Of a stretch of DNA of 26,022 nt, positions 15,301 through 22,864 are shown one piece after another. The notes below the pieces were generated by a model that ran no database searches, was not told the origin of the DNA, and saw only the letters and a list, made by a program, of their open reading frames with translations. The stretch comes from an uncultured bacterium (lineage in GTDB: Bacteria > Cyanobacteriota > Vampirovibrionia > Gastranaerophilales > Gastranaerophilaceae). The DNA lies in NCBI GenBank assembly GCA_900553205.1, contig USCK01000009.1, forward strand, positions 1-26,022, read 5' to 3'. Both the position numbers and the translations under genes were made by a program. Positions within the stretch are counted from its first letter, which is position 1; the number at the start of each line of letters is the position of its first letter.

Positions 15301-16080
15301 ATTGGTTTCAAACTGAGTATCTGCAGCCAAATATCCGGCACGAGAATTTCCGGGGGAATCAAAACCTATAAAATAATCTTTGAGCTTTAATGCTTCAAGA
15401 AAAGCATATCCTGCAGGCGTCATTTCATCAGCATCATCAATAATCAAGTAATCAATACCTTTAAAATAATCAGTGTTTTGATATATGTATTTGAATAACG
15501 GCATTTGTCTAAGATAGTCAAAACTACGATACGAGAGCGTATGCGCCATTAGAGATTTGATAATTTTATGCGCATCTTCACCAAAAGACTCTTTTAGAAG
15601 TTCTGATTTTTCTTGGATTTCGTCCTCGGTAAGATTGTTTTGAAGAATCAGAGAATACCTTCTAAAGATTTGATGTAAGAGTGATTTTTTAGAGTTGTAA
15701 CCTTTCACATCTATTTTTTTGAGAATATCCTTCAAAATTAGTTGCGAAACTTCAAGCCCGACAAGATTTGGCAGAATAAAATGTTTTTTTGCAGGCACAA
15801 GATTTTCAAGAACATTCCAGTTATCAGCTATCGTGTTATAAATCAAACCATGGAAAGTATGTATATTTAGTTTTTCTATTGCAGGAATTGTAATAAGCTC
15901 AAGTGCAGAATTAATGAACCTGCTTTTGTCACTCGGAGTTTGCAAAACCACTAAAACAGATGAGGTTGATACACCTGAATTTATTAACTCGGCATATTTT
16001 TTTACGAGAATATTAAATTTTTCTGATTTCACATCTCCCTTGATTAACATATTGTTAAAAACATCCTTTAACACTTGCAA
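12316..16080 (-). CDS. Tandem SF1A (UvrD/RecB-like) protein: pseudo-helicase fused to active helicase
   Basis: A 1254-residue protein made of two UvrD-like modules. The C-terminal module (from about 620) has a full SF1A set: Walker A VPGAGKTT at 638-645 (Lys643), Ia VLTYMESAA, Ib TTIHGLAL, motif II DEAQD at 826-830, III IIRCGDINQAI, IV NRSQRC, V TMHKSKGDEFDYV near 1147, and VI LLYVAITRAKRRL near 1217. The N-terminal module keeps the same order in decayed form: GDVKSEKF at 15-22 in place of the P-loop, VLVVLQTPSD, HTFHGL at 74-79, and DDADE at 215-219. No nuclease domain is visible at the end. A role in DNA repair or recombination, with the first half acting like inactive AddB/RecC, is inferred. 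The start is uncertain: TTG at 16080 without a good ribosome site, or ATG at 16050 behind AAGGA. Confidence 0.88.
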   Translation of the reverse strand: MQVLKDVFNNMLIKGDVKSEKFNILVKKYAELINSGVSTSSVLVVLQTPSDKSRFINSALELITIPAIEKLNIHTFHGLIYNTIADNWNVLENLVPAKKHFILPNLVGLEVSQLILKDILKKIDVKGYNSKKSLLHQIFRRYSLILQNNLTEDEIQEKSELLKESFGEDAHKIIKSLMAHTLSYRSFDYLRQMPLFKYIYQNTDYFKGIDYLIIDDADEMTPAGYAFLEALKLKDYFIGFDSPGNSRAGYLAADTQFETNLYKIYKELPQTLTSNSNTDAPKLYKNVKENEQNILQNLNYTSYSKRADMLDACCQKINFLIEKGVKPSDITIISPIIDDILKFSISQNLSNYNLKFISGSEKLLDDTFIKSIVNIIKMGINLPINEFDKRGIFSDFLNIPIKNMKSLSGEYKEKYDKFQNVIAHLKQDESLLSEKIFYVYETLVDYIPPERIRKFNFFLKQIQDFEKVFARSRTEDIIVQLENSIISEQPYSVINVEDNDLLISTPQKIIDNKIISKYQIWLDVSSNLWTKSDTGPLYNSWVFQKCWQKADYTVEDDIYLAKDKTAKILRKLNFCTDYVYALSSIFDSQGGENFGGIEMYLICEAPKDTKPTGFKIIPRDDQKPVLEYKRGKMAISAVPGAGKTTILLALILKLMEYKIQPENIYVLTYMESAARNFKDRIKNINPENTKLPNITTIHGLALRILKENSNYERLGLDPEFDICDDSLKMRIIGAISGSIDKADVDDFTRAVSVLKLSGGVPKNINLKELHPKVRRFIRFYQDYQTKLQENNLIDYDDILVSAVKLLEENSDILSYYQNLCHYIIEDEAQDSSEIQQRLLNLLSGKYQNIIRCGDINQAITTTFTNADVEGFYQFINSSDKVMMNRSQRCTEDVWKLANRLVNYGGKSFYNMMMNPVEGKNPVEKNAVINEVFETGQDERNFVLSEIKKLLTKKPDATIGILLRNNFQVSEWESFINNAGFKVITRSESLGKKAIFKTIFAILKAIENPFSNGNLADTYQALYEQGFYKKNYACKIENCEADFITLNPDDVGELAQFLWDMNYWLLYSTLPPQELVSKIGLYYYNTDLEISNVYLISTLVARLNVKNDLSLLIQKLGELANKPSLSGFKFFAEEDSATEQTGTIQIMTMHKSKGDEFDYVFIPELTEKNLSLDIEKMKLKSSSLFMENVKAINSDYKKKSELELKEFNIAENFRLLYVAITRAKRRLYITVAQKSKYFNKMQENDISIIFENLLG

Positions 16081-16133
16081 AAAACCAAATCTTTTACTAG
16101 TATAATTATACTAGAGGATACAAAAAAATCCAA
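16075..16133. promoter_or_regulatory. Overlapping divergent promoters sharing an 18-bp palindrome
   Basis: CTAGTATAATTATACTAG (16097-16114) is a perfect palindrome with TATAAT on both strands. Minus strand: TTGGAT (16128-16133), 17 bp, TATAAT (16105-16110), leading to the helicase gene. Plus strand: TTGCAA (16075-16080), 17 bp, TAGTAT (16098-16103), or TATAAT at 16101-16106, leading to the DUF2582 gene. The two promoters overlap physically, so polymerases should exclude each other; a dimeric repressor could also bind here. Confidence 0.55.
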
Positions 16134-16182
16134 AAGTTACAATTTTAATGGAACTTTTAAAAAGATGTAAGGAGAAGGAATT

Positions 16183-16422
16183 ATGTTGTTAAAAAAATCA
16201 ACATCAAAAACACAAGCTATGGACATGCAACAAGAAATCATTAATGCTGCAGGTCAAATTTACAACTACTTAGCTGAAAAAGGCGAAGTTTCAATGAACA
16301 AATTAAAAAAAGACTTAGATTTAAACGGTAATTTTGCAGAAATGGGCTTAGGCTGGTTATCAAGAGAAGATAAAATTGCTTATACTCAAAAAGCAAGAAG
16401 CATTTCAATCAGCTTGCGTTAA
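16183..16422 (+). CDS. DUF2582-type winged-helix protein
   Basis: A 79-residue protein. From residue 17 it follows the pattern of the PF10771/DUF2582 winged-helix family: INAAGQIYNYLAEKGEVSMNKLKKDLDL, then MGLGWLSREDKIAY, the usual 'GWLaREdKi' block, and a closing strand KARSISISL. The fold suggests nucleic-acid binding, but the biochemical role of the family is not known to me. The ribosome site AAGGAG is excellent. The leader is about 70 bases, from the palindromic promoter region shared with the divergent helicase gene. A terminator follows, so it is monocistronic. Confidence 0.85.
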   Translation: MLLKKSTSKTQAMDMQQEIINAAGQIYNYLAEKGEVSMNKLKKDLDLNGNFAEMGLGWLSREDKIAYTQKARSISISLR

Positions 16423-16444
16423 TCTTTTTTAAAATAAAGTTTTG

Positions 16445-16477
16445 AACAAAAGACGGTTATAATAGCCGTCTTTTGTT
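16445..16477 (+). terminator. Terminator of the DUF2582 gene
   Basis: A 12-bp stem (AACAAAAGACGG, 16445-16456, with 16466-16477) around a nine-base loop. The T-tract is interrupted by one G. The stem is strong enough to act in both directions. Confidence 0.75.
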
Positions 16478-16521
16478 GTATTTAAACATAGTTTTCTTCT
16501 ATTAATCCCCTAACAGGTGGA

Positions 16522-16550
16522 ATGTCTTAATAATAAAAATGTGCTATCCT
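16522..16550 (+). promoter_or_regulatory. Leaderless-type extended -10 promoter of the oligopeptide ABC operon
   Basis: TGCTATCCT (16542-16550) is an extended -10. Counting the last T as -7, +1 falls on the A of the ATG at 16557. The -35 region (16522-16527) is poor. Confidence 0.5.
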
Positions 16551-16556
16551 ATTCGT

Positions 16557-18410
16557 ATGAAAAGAGCTTTTTATATTGTAATTACAATAGGGATAATAAT
16601 TTTTTGTCTTGGATTATATTTCCAAAGAGATAATAACGGCTCCAATGATACAGAAATCACTTGTAAAGCTTGCGATACTGTAGAAAAATACCCACTAAAC
16701 AAAATTTTTCCAAACCCAATAACTATTACAATAAATGGTGTTGATTATCTACAATCCCAACTTCCTGTTGGTAGATATGGTGGTAGATTAATTGCTTCGA
16801 CTATCGGTGAAGGTCCAAAAACCTTTAACCCTTTTACGGCAAAAGATGCGACATCATCACAAATGGCAAATATAATGTATGACGGACTTGTAACCTCAAA
16901 CCCTGTTACTGGAGAAGTTATACCTAAACTTGCTAAATCAATAAAAATTGAAGGAAACAATTATATTGTTACACTAAGACATGGGCTAAAATGGTCTGAC
17001 GGACAACCTATTACGGCAGATGATGTAATTTTTACTTGGAAAGATATTGTTTTCAAAGGATTAGGTAATACCTCAGTAAGAGATAGTATTCTAATAGACG
17101 GCAAATTACCTGAAATTAGAAAGATAGATAATTACACAGTCGTATTTACTATATCGAAACCATTTGCACCGTTTTTAAGACAACTTACTAACCCTATTGC
17201 ACCAAAACATTGGTTTGAGTCTATTCCTGATTGGGAAAAATCTTTTGATAGAATTTTATCTTCAACAATTAACCCTCAAGATATTGTTTATAGTGGTGCA
17301 TATCACTTGAAAAAATATGTACCGGCACAACGAGTTGTATTTGAAAAAAACCCTAATTATTATGAAATAAACCTTAATAATGAAAAACTTCCTTATTTGA
17401 ATCAAATAGTATATTTAATAGTTGGTGATTTAAACAACGAAATACTAAAATTTGAAGCAAAAGAGATTGACACAATAAGCCTTCGAGGTTCTACAGTTGC
17501 TCGCTACAAGGCTAAAGAATCATTATCAGATTATGCTATATATAATCTTGGGGCTGATACAGGAACAATGTTCCTTGCGATAAATTTGAACAACAGAAAA
17601 AATGATAAAGGTAAATATTATGTAAGTTCTATCAAGCAACAATGGTTTTCTGATATCAACTTTAGAACAGCTATAGACTACGCTATAGATAGAAACAGTT
17701 TAGTTACAAATATCGCTCAAGGACTTGCAGTACCTTTATTTACATCTGAAAGCTTAAACGGAATTTATTTAAATAAAAACATAAAAGGTCATAAAAGAGA
17801 TTTAAAACTTGCAAAACAATATCTTGCAAAGAGTGGATTCTGCAAACATAGTGACGGATTTTTGTATGATAGAAAAGGGCATAAGGTAGAATTTGATTTA
17901 TACACTAATGCTGGCAATACAGAGAGAGAATCTATAGGTGTCATGCTTAAACAAGATTTGTCAGACCTAGGCATGACAGTTAATTTTAAACCTGTAGAAT
18001 TTAATACTCTAGTAAATAAATTAACCAATTCTTATGATTGGGATATGGCAATTATGGGATTAACCGGTTCACCTTTAGAACCTCATAATGGTAAAAATGT
18101 TTGGGCTTCAAATGGGCCATTACATTTGTTCAACCAAAGACCAATGGATTATAAAATTGATGATAGATTAAGTTGGGAAAAAGAGCTTGATAATATTTTT
18201 GAACAAGGAGCATTAAAACTTAATTTTAATGATAGAAAAAAATATTATGATAGATATCAAGAAATCGTTTATAACGAAAGACCTATTATATATCTTTATT
18301 CTCCAACAAGAATTGTTGCAATAAGGAGAAAATTTAAAAATATATATCCTACAACATTGTCCGGAATACTATATAATATGGAAGAAATTTGGATAGGAAG
18401 TGATAAATGA
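16557..18410 (+). CDS. Oligopeptide ABC transporter substrate-binding protein (OppA/DppA family)
   Basis: A 617-residue extracytoplasmic binding protein of the SBP_bac_5 type. An N-terminal hydrophobic segment (FYIVITIGIIIFCLGLYF) has no lipobox, so it is probably an uncleaved membrane anchor. Family landmarks: GEGPKTFNPFTAKDATSSQM near 90; YDGLVTSNPVTGEVIPKLAKSI; LRHGLKWSDGQPITADDVIFTW, the most typical block; later FRTAIDYAIDRNSLV and YDWDMAIMGLTG. I start at 16557 rather than at an ATG 18 bases earlier, which lies upstream of the predicted transcription start. Its stop overlaps the first permease by four bases (ATGA), indicating coupling. Peptides are the usual substrate, though nickel or other ligands are possible. 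Confidence 0.92.
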   Translation: MKRAFYIVITIGIIIFCLGLYFQRDNNGSNDTEITCKACDTVEKYPLNKIFPNPITITINGVDYLQSQLPVGRYGGRLIASTIGEGPKTFNPFTAKDATSSQMANIMYDGLVTSNPVTGEVIPKLAKSIKIEGNNYIVTLRHGLKWSDGQPITADDVIFTWKDIVFKGLGNTSVRDSILIDGKLPEIRKIDNYTVVFTISKPFAPFLRQLTNPIAPKHWFESIPDWEKSFDRILSSTINPQDIVYSGAYHLKKYVPAQRVVFEKNPNYYEINLNNEKLPYLNQIVYLIVGDLNNEILKFEAKEIDTISLRGSTVARYKAKESLSDYAIYNLGADTGTMFLAINLNNRKNDKGKYYVSSIKQQWFSDINFRTAIDYAIDRNSLVTNIAQGLAVPLFTSESLNGIYLNKNIKGHKRDLKLAKQYLAKSGFCKHSDGFLYDRKGHKVEFDLYTNAGNTERESIGVMLKQDLSDLGMTVNFKPVEFNTLVNKLTNSYDWDMAIMGLTGSPLEPHNGKNVWASNGPLHLFNQRPMDYKIDDRLSWEKELDNIFEQGALKLNFNDRKKYYDRYQEIVYNERPIIYLYSPTRIVAIRRKFKNIYPTTLSGILYNMEEIWIGSDK

Positions 18411-19381
18411 ATATACTAAAATACATACTAAAAAGAATTATCCAAATTATTCCGTTATTGTTCATTGTTTCAATAATAAGTTTTTTCATAATCCGATTAA
18501 GCCCTATTGACCCTTTAGCAGAACTAAGGCTTAATCCATCTATATCAAAAGAAACTTTGCAAAAAGAAACCCAGCGCTTGGGTTTGGACAAACCAATCCC
18601 AGTTCAATATGTAAAATGGGCATCAGCATTTGTAAGAGGTGATTTGGGTATTACATCATCTGGCGAAAAAGTTTCAGATAAATTAAAAGAAAGAATCCCT
18701 AATACATTACTTTTAACAACTCTTGTTATATTTATGACTTGGTCTGTCGGAATACCTTTGGGTATTTTGGGAGCAGTTTATCACAAGAGCAGGTTTGACA
18801 GATTATTAACTATACTGTCCAGTGTCGGTATGGCAATACCGTCCTTCTTCTTTGCAATACTATTATTAATTTTTGCAGTAAAAACTTCATTGTTTCCAGT
18901 AGGTGGATTAACAAGTTTTGATTTTGATGAAATGAGTTTTGGTGGAAAAATTCTTGATTTAGCAAAACATCTTGTATTACCTGTAACTGTTTTGTTCACA
19001 ATATCACTTGCAGGATTACAAAGACAAATGAGGGCTAATATGCTTGATGTTATGGATTCAGAATATGTAAAATTCGCTAGAGCAAAAGGTTTATCTGAGT
19101 TTAAGGTAATATTTAAACACGCACTCAGAAACGCATTGAACCCTATGATTACACTTTTGGGGTTTGAATTTGCAGGGTTGTTAAGTGGTGCAGCTTTGAC
19201 AGAATATGTGTTCCAATATCCTGGGCTAGGACGATTGATTCTTGAAGCAGTTATGAAATCTGATATAAATTTGGTTATGGCATCTTTGATGATGGGGTCG
19301 ATAATGTTGGTTTTAGGCAATTTGCTTGCTGATATACTTTTAATCATTACAGACCCTAGAATAAGAAACGGTGGTCAATAA
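18407..19381 (+). CDS. Oligopeptide ABC transporter permease (OppB/DppB family)
   Basis: A 324-residue inner-membrane permease with six predicted helices. The N-terminus MNILKYILKRIIQIIPLLFIVSIISFFIIRLSPIDPL is the classic DppB start, followed by a periplasmic loop with LGLDKPIPVQYVKW. The cytoplasmic coupling (EAA) loop is EYVKFARAKGLSEFKVIFKHALRNALNPMITLLG at about 217-250. The C-terminus has EYVFQYPGLGRLILEAV and ITDPRIRNGG. It starts within the stop of the binding-protein gene and ends 9 bases before the second permease, so all three are translated together. No ATPase gene is found in the window. Confidence 0.95.
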   Translation: MNILKYILKRIIQIIPLLFIVSIISFFIIRLSPIDPLAELRLNPSISKETLQKETQRLGLDKPIPVQYVKWASAFVRGDLGITSSGEKVSDKLKERIPNTLLLTTLVIFMTWSVGIPLGILGAVYHKSRFDRLLTILSSVGMAIPSFFFAILLLIFAVKTSLFPVGGLTSFDFDEMSFGGKILDLAKHLVLPVTVLFTISLAGLQRQMRANMLDVMDSEYVKFARAKGLSEFKVIFKHALRNALNPMITLLGFEFAGLLSGAALTEYVFQYPGLGRLILEAVMKSDINLVMASLMMGSIMLVLGNLLADILLIITDPRIRNGGQ

Positions 19382-19390
19382 GGTATTATA

Positions 19391-20458
19391 ATGAAAGATA
19401 TTTTGAAACAGATAATGAAGGATAAATATGCAAGTATCGCACTGATTGTATTGTTGGTGATGTACTTGATGATTTTGTTTGCTAATTTTATTGCACCTTA
19501 TTCAAAAGACTTTGCAGACAGAAACCAGTCTTATGCACCACCTTCAAAGGTATTCATCATTGACGAAAACGGTAAATTTTCAAAACCTTATACATATAAT
19601 TACAAACGAGAATATATCCCTGAACTGTACCAGACAGTGTATAAACTTGACCGTTCTCATAAATATTATATTCATTTCCTAAATCGTGGTGAAACTTATA
19701 AATTTATGGGAATAATAAAAACATCTCGCCACCTTTTCGGAGTTGAGAAGGAGGGCAGATTATATATTTTAGGAACAGATATAAACGGTCGTGATGTATT
19801 TTCAAGACTGTTGTTTGGTGGCAGAATTTCACTTACGATAGGCTTTTTGTCATTATTTATATTATTCCCTATCGGCTTAATCTACGGTGGCATATCGGGA
19901 TACTTCGGAGGTTGGGTAGATGTACTTATGATGAGATTTGCTGAGGCTGTTATGGCAATACCTAGCTTTTATCTTTTAATTATTTTGGCTGCGATTTTAC
20001 CATCAAACATGACAAGCACACAGAGATTTACTTTGATAGTTGTTATATTGGCTTTGATAGGTTGGTCAGGATTTGCACGTGTTGTAAGAGGTATGGTGCT
20101 TTCAATAAAAAAAGAAGAATTCGTACTTGCTGCAAAAACAATCGGAGCATCAGATTTGAGAATAATTTTGAAACATATATTACCTCAGACTACAAGCTAT
20201 GTAATTATAGCAATGACTTTGTCTGTACCGTCATATATACTTGCAGAATCAGGATTGAGCTTTTTGGGCTTAGGTATTCAACAACCTGATGCAAGTTGGG
20301 GTAACATGTTGAAAGAAGCGCAAGAATATATTAATATTCTTTATAGACCTTGGCTTTTAACTCCCGGGTTCTTAATTTTTATTGCAGTATTATCATTTAA
20401 CATAATAGGTGATACAATAAGAGATATCTTAGATCCAAAAGGAAAGATAAGAGAGTAG
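19391..20458 (+). CDS. Oligopeptide ABC transporter permease (OppC/DppC family)
   Basis: A 355-residue partner permease. A first membrane helix (ALIVLLVMYLMILFANFIAPY) is followed by an unusually long extracytoplasmic insert, roughly residues 40-130, rich in Tyr and Lys. The family landmark GTDINGRDVFSRLLFGGRISL comes next, then five further helices. The EAA coupling loop is FVLAAKTIGASDLRIILKHILP, followed by the C-terminal ESGLSFLGLGIQQPDASWGNML and DTIRDILDPK blocks. The insert is longer than in E. coli DppC; some long-loop peptide permeases have similar ones. Ribosome site AAGGT. It heterodimerises with the upstream permease. A 31-base gap leads into the MgtC gene. Confidence 0.95.
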   Translation: MKDILKQIMKDKYASIALIVLLVMYLMILFANFIAPYSKDFADRNQSYAPPSKVFIIDENGKFSKPYTYNYKREYIPELYQTVYKLDRSHKYYIHFLNRGETYKFMGIIKTSRHLFGVEKEGRLYILGTDINGRDVFSRLLFGGRISLTIGFLSLFILFPIGLIYGGISGYFGGWVDVLMMRFAEAVMAIPSFYLLIILAAILPSNMTSTQRFTLIVVILALIGWSGFARVVRGMVLSIKKEEFVLAAKTIGASDLRIILKHILPQTTSYVIIAMTLSVPSYILAESGLSFLGLGIQQPDASWGNMLKEAQEYINILYRPWLLTPGFLIFIAVLSFNIIGDTIRDILDPKGKIRE

Positions 20459-20489
20459 AGAACAAGTTATAAATTATTTGGAGAATAGT

Positions 20490-21218
20490 ATGGAGAATAT
20501 AATTGATCCTTTAAATGTAGAGCTTGCAATCCGAATTTTGTCAGCTATTGCACTCGGGTTTATATTGGGATTTGAAAGAGAGATAACAAACAAATACGCA
20601 GGGTTAAGAACACATATATTGGTGTGTTTGGGTGCTTGTATTTTTACGGTGATTTCAATATATGGCTTCCCAATGTTTTCAGGTGATATTGATATTCCTA
20701 ATTATCACCCTAACGGTATAAGAGATACAGCTCGTGTTGCGGCACAAGTTGTAACAGGTATCGGTTTTATCGGTGCAGGTACAGTATTAAGAAACGGGCC
20801 AACTGTTTTTGGTTTGACAACTGCAGCAACTTTATGGATGGCAGCAAGTATCGGTATGGCTTGTGGTAGTGGAATGTATGGTGTAGCAACACTTGCAACC
20901 TTTGCATCAGTGTTGGTTCTAACACTTATCAGAGTTTTTGAAAGAAAAGTGCTTAATTGTTCTTCTAAAAATATAAGAAGATTAAAAGTTACTTTGTTCT
21001 GCCAACAAGAAGAAGTTGATTCTATCAAAGATTTTATGACAGAAAATTTCAAATCAGTTGAGGCATTAAAAATCCAAAAACTATTTGAAAACCCTGAAAA
21101 AATAAAAATTAGTATGACAGTTGAAATTGTTTCTAAAAAACCAATCCAATCTTTGTATAAAAAAGTTGAAAAACTAAAAGGTGTAGATTCAATATCAATC
21201 CAAGGTGTAAATGAATAA
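20490..21218 (+). CDS. MgtC/SapB family membrane protein
   Basis: A 242-residue protein with an N-terminal membrane domain and a C-terminal cytoplasmic ACT-like domain. The MgtC signature is clear: AIALGFILGFEREITNKYAGLRTHILVCLGACIFTVIS at about 15-55, then AAQVVTGIGFIGAGTVLRNG and GLTTAATLWMAASIGMACGSG. Residues 160-242 form an alternating beta-alpha domain (RRLKVTLFCQQEEVDSIKDF; KISMTVEIVSKKPIQSLYKKV). MgtC proteins affect Mg2+ homeostasis and intracellular fitness in pathogens; the molecular role is debated. I chose the ATG at 20490 because GGAGAA lies 7 bases upstream; an in-frame TTG 12 bases earlier is inside that site. The end overlaps the TPR gene by 8 bases. Confidence 0.9.
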   Translation: MENIIDPLNVELAIRILSAIALGFILGFEREITNKYAGLRTHILVCLGACIFTVISIYGFPMFSGDIDIPNYHPNGIRDTARVAAQVVTGIGFIGAGTVLRNGPTVFGLTTAATLWMAASIGMACGSGMYGVATLATFASVLVLTLIRVFERKVLNCSSKNIRRLKVTLFCQQEEVDSIKDFMTENFKSVEALKIQKLFENPEKIKISMTVEIVSKKPIQSLYKKVEKLKGVDSISIQGVNE

Positions 21219-22617
21219 AAGAAAAAAAATTGACATCTATCCATACATTCAGACAATATTGTGGGCAATATTTTTGGCTTGCCTGTTTTCGGGTGGTGTA
21301 ATTTATTATGCCCAGTACGATGTAATCAACAACTCGTATTCTCGCTATAATGATAAGGCATTAATGGAATATATCAGAAATACCGTTATTATTCAGAACG
21401 AGGATTTGGAATTTAATCACCCTGATGATTACAGAATTGATATTCATTTGGGATATTTACATAGCGTAGTCAAGGAGTATGACAAAGCCGAAGAATATTA
21501 TTTGAAGGCAGTTCAAAAAGCTCCTGACGGAATATACAGACCTGTATATGAGCTTGCGTCTTTTTATATTGAACGTGGCAGATATGATGAAGCACGAAAC
21601 ATTTTGGAAACCTTCCCACAAGTTCCACAAACCCCTGTTATCAAGTATCAGTCATATTTGTATAGAAAACTCGGTGACGCTTTTTATAAACAAGGCTTGT
21701 ATGGCTATGCATTAAACGAATATGAAAACTCGTTGAGTTATTGGAAAAAACTAAGACGTCCTGAACCTAAATATATGCGAGAGGTTAATAATAATATTTA
21801 TAATACTGCGAATAAACTTGCAGACCTTTGTATAAACAATGATAAGGTCGGTGAAGGTATTACATATTTGAATATGGCAGAAAAAGCTAAACCGAAAGAT
21901 TTTAATATCCAGTATAAGTTGGCTCTTGCAACAGCAGAAACAGACCCTGAACGGTCATATAAATATTTCAAAAAGTTGTTTAAGGAAGACCCTACAAGAG
22001 TTGATTATATTTCATATTATAATCTTATTCAGTCTTTGATTTATCAGTACGAATCAGAGGGCGACGATATTAACGCTAAACTTTACAGATTCAGAGCGCA
22101 ACATTTAATGGAGGAAGTTGAAAAATCTTTGATATATCCAAGAGATGTTGATTTCAGAATTACAAATATATCTTTGTATAAGTTTGGCAATCAGTCTAAG
22201 ATATTGATTAAATATAACCTTCAAAATATTTCTCAGAATACTATAAAACAACTTACAATGGAGGTCGTTTATAAACTTAATGGCAAAAAGTTTGAAACAT
22301 ATAGAGAAAACTTGATTGAGAACGGCAATTATTTATTTGCAGGCAACTCAATAAAAGACGGAACTATTGTTCCAAAAACGCATAGAAGATATAAGAAATC
22401 AGATTATTCAAAGATAAGTGCAGAAATCTATTTGTATAAATACCCTGATAAGAAAATCTGTATATTTAATGATTACTTGTTTGATAAGGATACAAAAATA
22501 AAACAATCTAAACATGGCTTGGACTGTGAGGCATATATAAGATTTTTTGCATCACAGATATTAAACTTTGGCTCAAGCATAAAGACTTATCAAAATTCAC
22601 AAAAGAATAGTAAATAA
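21211..22617 (+). CDS. Membrane-anchored TPR-repeat protein
   Basis: A 468-residue protein with one membrane helix near the N-terminus (IQTILWAIFLACLFSGGVIYY, about 13-35) after a basic start (MNKRKK), so the bulk should be extracytoplasmic. At least four or five TPR units cover about 70-300 (DIHLGYLHSVVKEYDKAEEYYLKAVQ; YELASFYIERGRYDEARNILE; YRKLGDAFYKQGLYGYALNEYENSL; IQYKLALATAETDPERSYKYFKKLF). A C-terminal beta-rich domain of about 150 residues starts near VDFRITNISLYKFG, which I do not recognise. It is likely an assembly or scaffold protein. The start overlaps mgtC and uses the AAGGTG inside that gene's end, so it is coupled to it. Confidence 0.8.
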   Translation: MNKRKKIDIYPYIQTILWAIFLACLFSGGVIYYAQYDVINNSYSRYNDKALMEYIRNTVIIQNEDLEFNHPDDYRIDIHLGYLHSVVKEYDKAEEYYLKAVQKAPDGIYRPVYELASFYIERGRYDEARNILETFPQVPQTPVIKYQSYLYRKLGDAFYKQGLYGYALNEYENSLSYWKKLRRPEPKYMREVNNNIYNTANKLADLCINNDKVGEGITYLNMAEKAKPKDFNIQYKLALATAETDPERSYKYFKKLFKEDPTRVDYISYYNLIQSLIYQYESEGDDINAKLYRFRAQHLMEEVEKSLIYPRDVDFRITNISLYKFGNQSKILIKYNLQNISQNTIKQLTMEVVYKLNGKKFETYRENLIENGNYLFAGNSIKDGTIVPKTHRRYKKSDYSKISAEIYLYKYPDKKICIFNDYLFDKDTKIKQSKHGLDCEAYIRFFASQILNFGSSIKTYQNSQKNSK

Positions 22618-22643
22618 GTGATTGAGAGTTAAGTTATTAAGAC
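22613..22643. repeat. Octamer-type intergenic repeat, copy 4
   Basis: Starts at the stop codon of the TPR gene: AATAAGTGATTGAGAGTTAAGTTATTAAG. Same order of words as copies 1 and 3, but shorter. Confidence 0.55.
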
Positions 22644-22660
22644 CATGACAATCCAACCTG

Positions 22661-22770
22661 TCATTGCGAGAAAATCGTCAGATTTTCGTGGCAATCCAGA
22701 ACATCAAATCGTCATTCAAAATCTCAGGCAAGCTTTGCAAGAGATATTTCGCTATCGCTCAATATGACGA
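22661..22770. repeat. Two REP-like palindromic elements
   Basis: Element one (22661-22703) starts TCATTGCGAG, has AAAATC/GATTTT arms, and ends GGCAATCCAGAACATC. Element two (22709-22770) is bounded by TCGTCAT and ATGACGA as exact inverted ends. A relative of the first occurs at 25922-25953. An open frame across them is an artefact of the repeats. Confidence 0.65.
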
Positions 22771-22829
22771 ACCAAACAGTCATTCAGAGCCTACAAGCCG
22801 TAATCTTTCAATATTAATATTACATATAA

Positions 22830-22858
22830 TTGCTGATAAACAAAATATATGCTAAAAT
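22830..22858 (+). promoter_or_regulatory. Promoter of the structured RNA
   Basis: TTGCTG (22830-22835), a 17-bp spacer and an extended -10 TGCTAAAAT (22850-22858). The predicted start is near 22865, about 13 bases before the closing stem of the RNA, which sets the strand as plus. Confidence 0.55.
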
Positions 22859-22864
22859 GCAAAA

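Noticed and set aside
18781..19347. Minus-strand 188-codon frame
   Set aside because: Antisense to the OppB-type permease, with Ser/Asn/Ile-rich shadow composition.
20705..21268. Minus-strand 187-codon frame
   Set aside because: Antisense to mgtC, whose signature sequence is unmistakable.
22664..22855. Plus-strand 63-codon frame
   Set aside because: Made entirely of two REP-like palindromes and ends in the promoter of the structured RNA.
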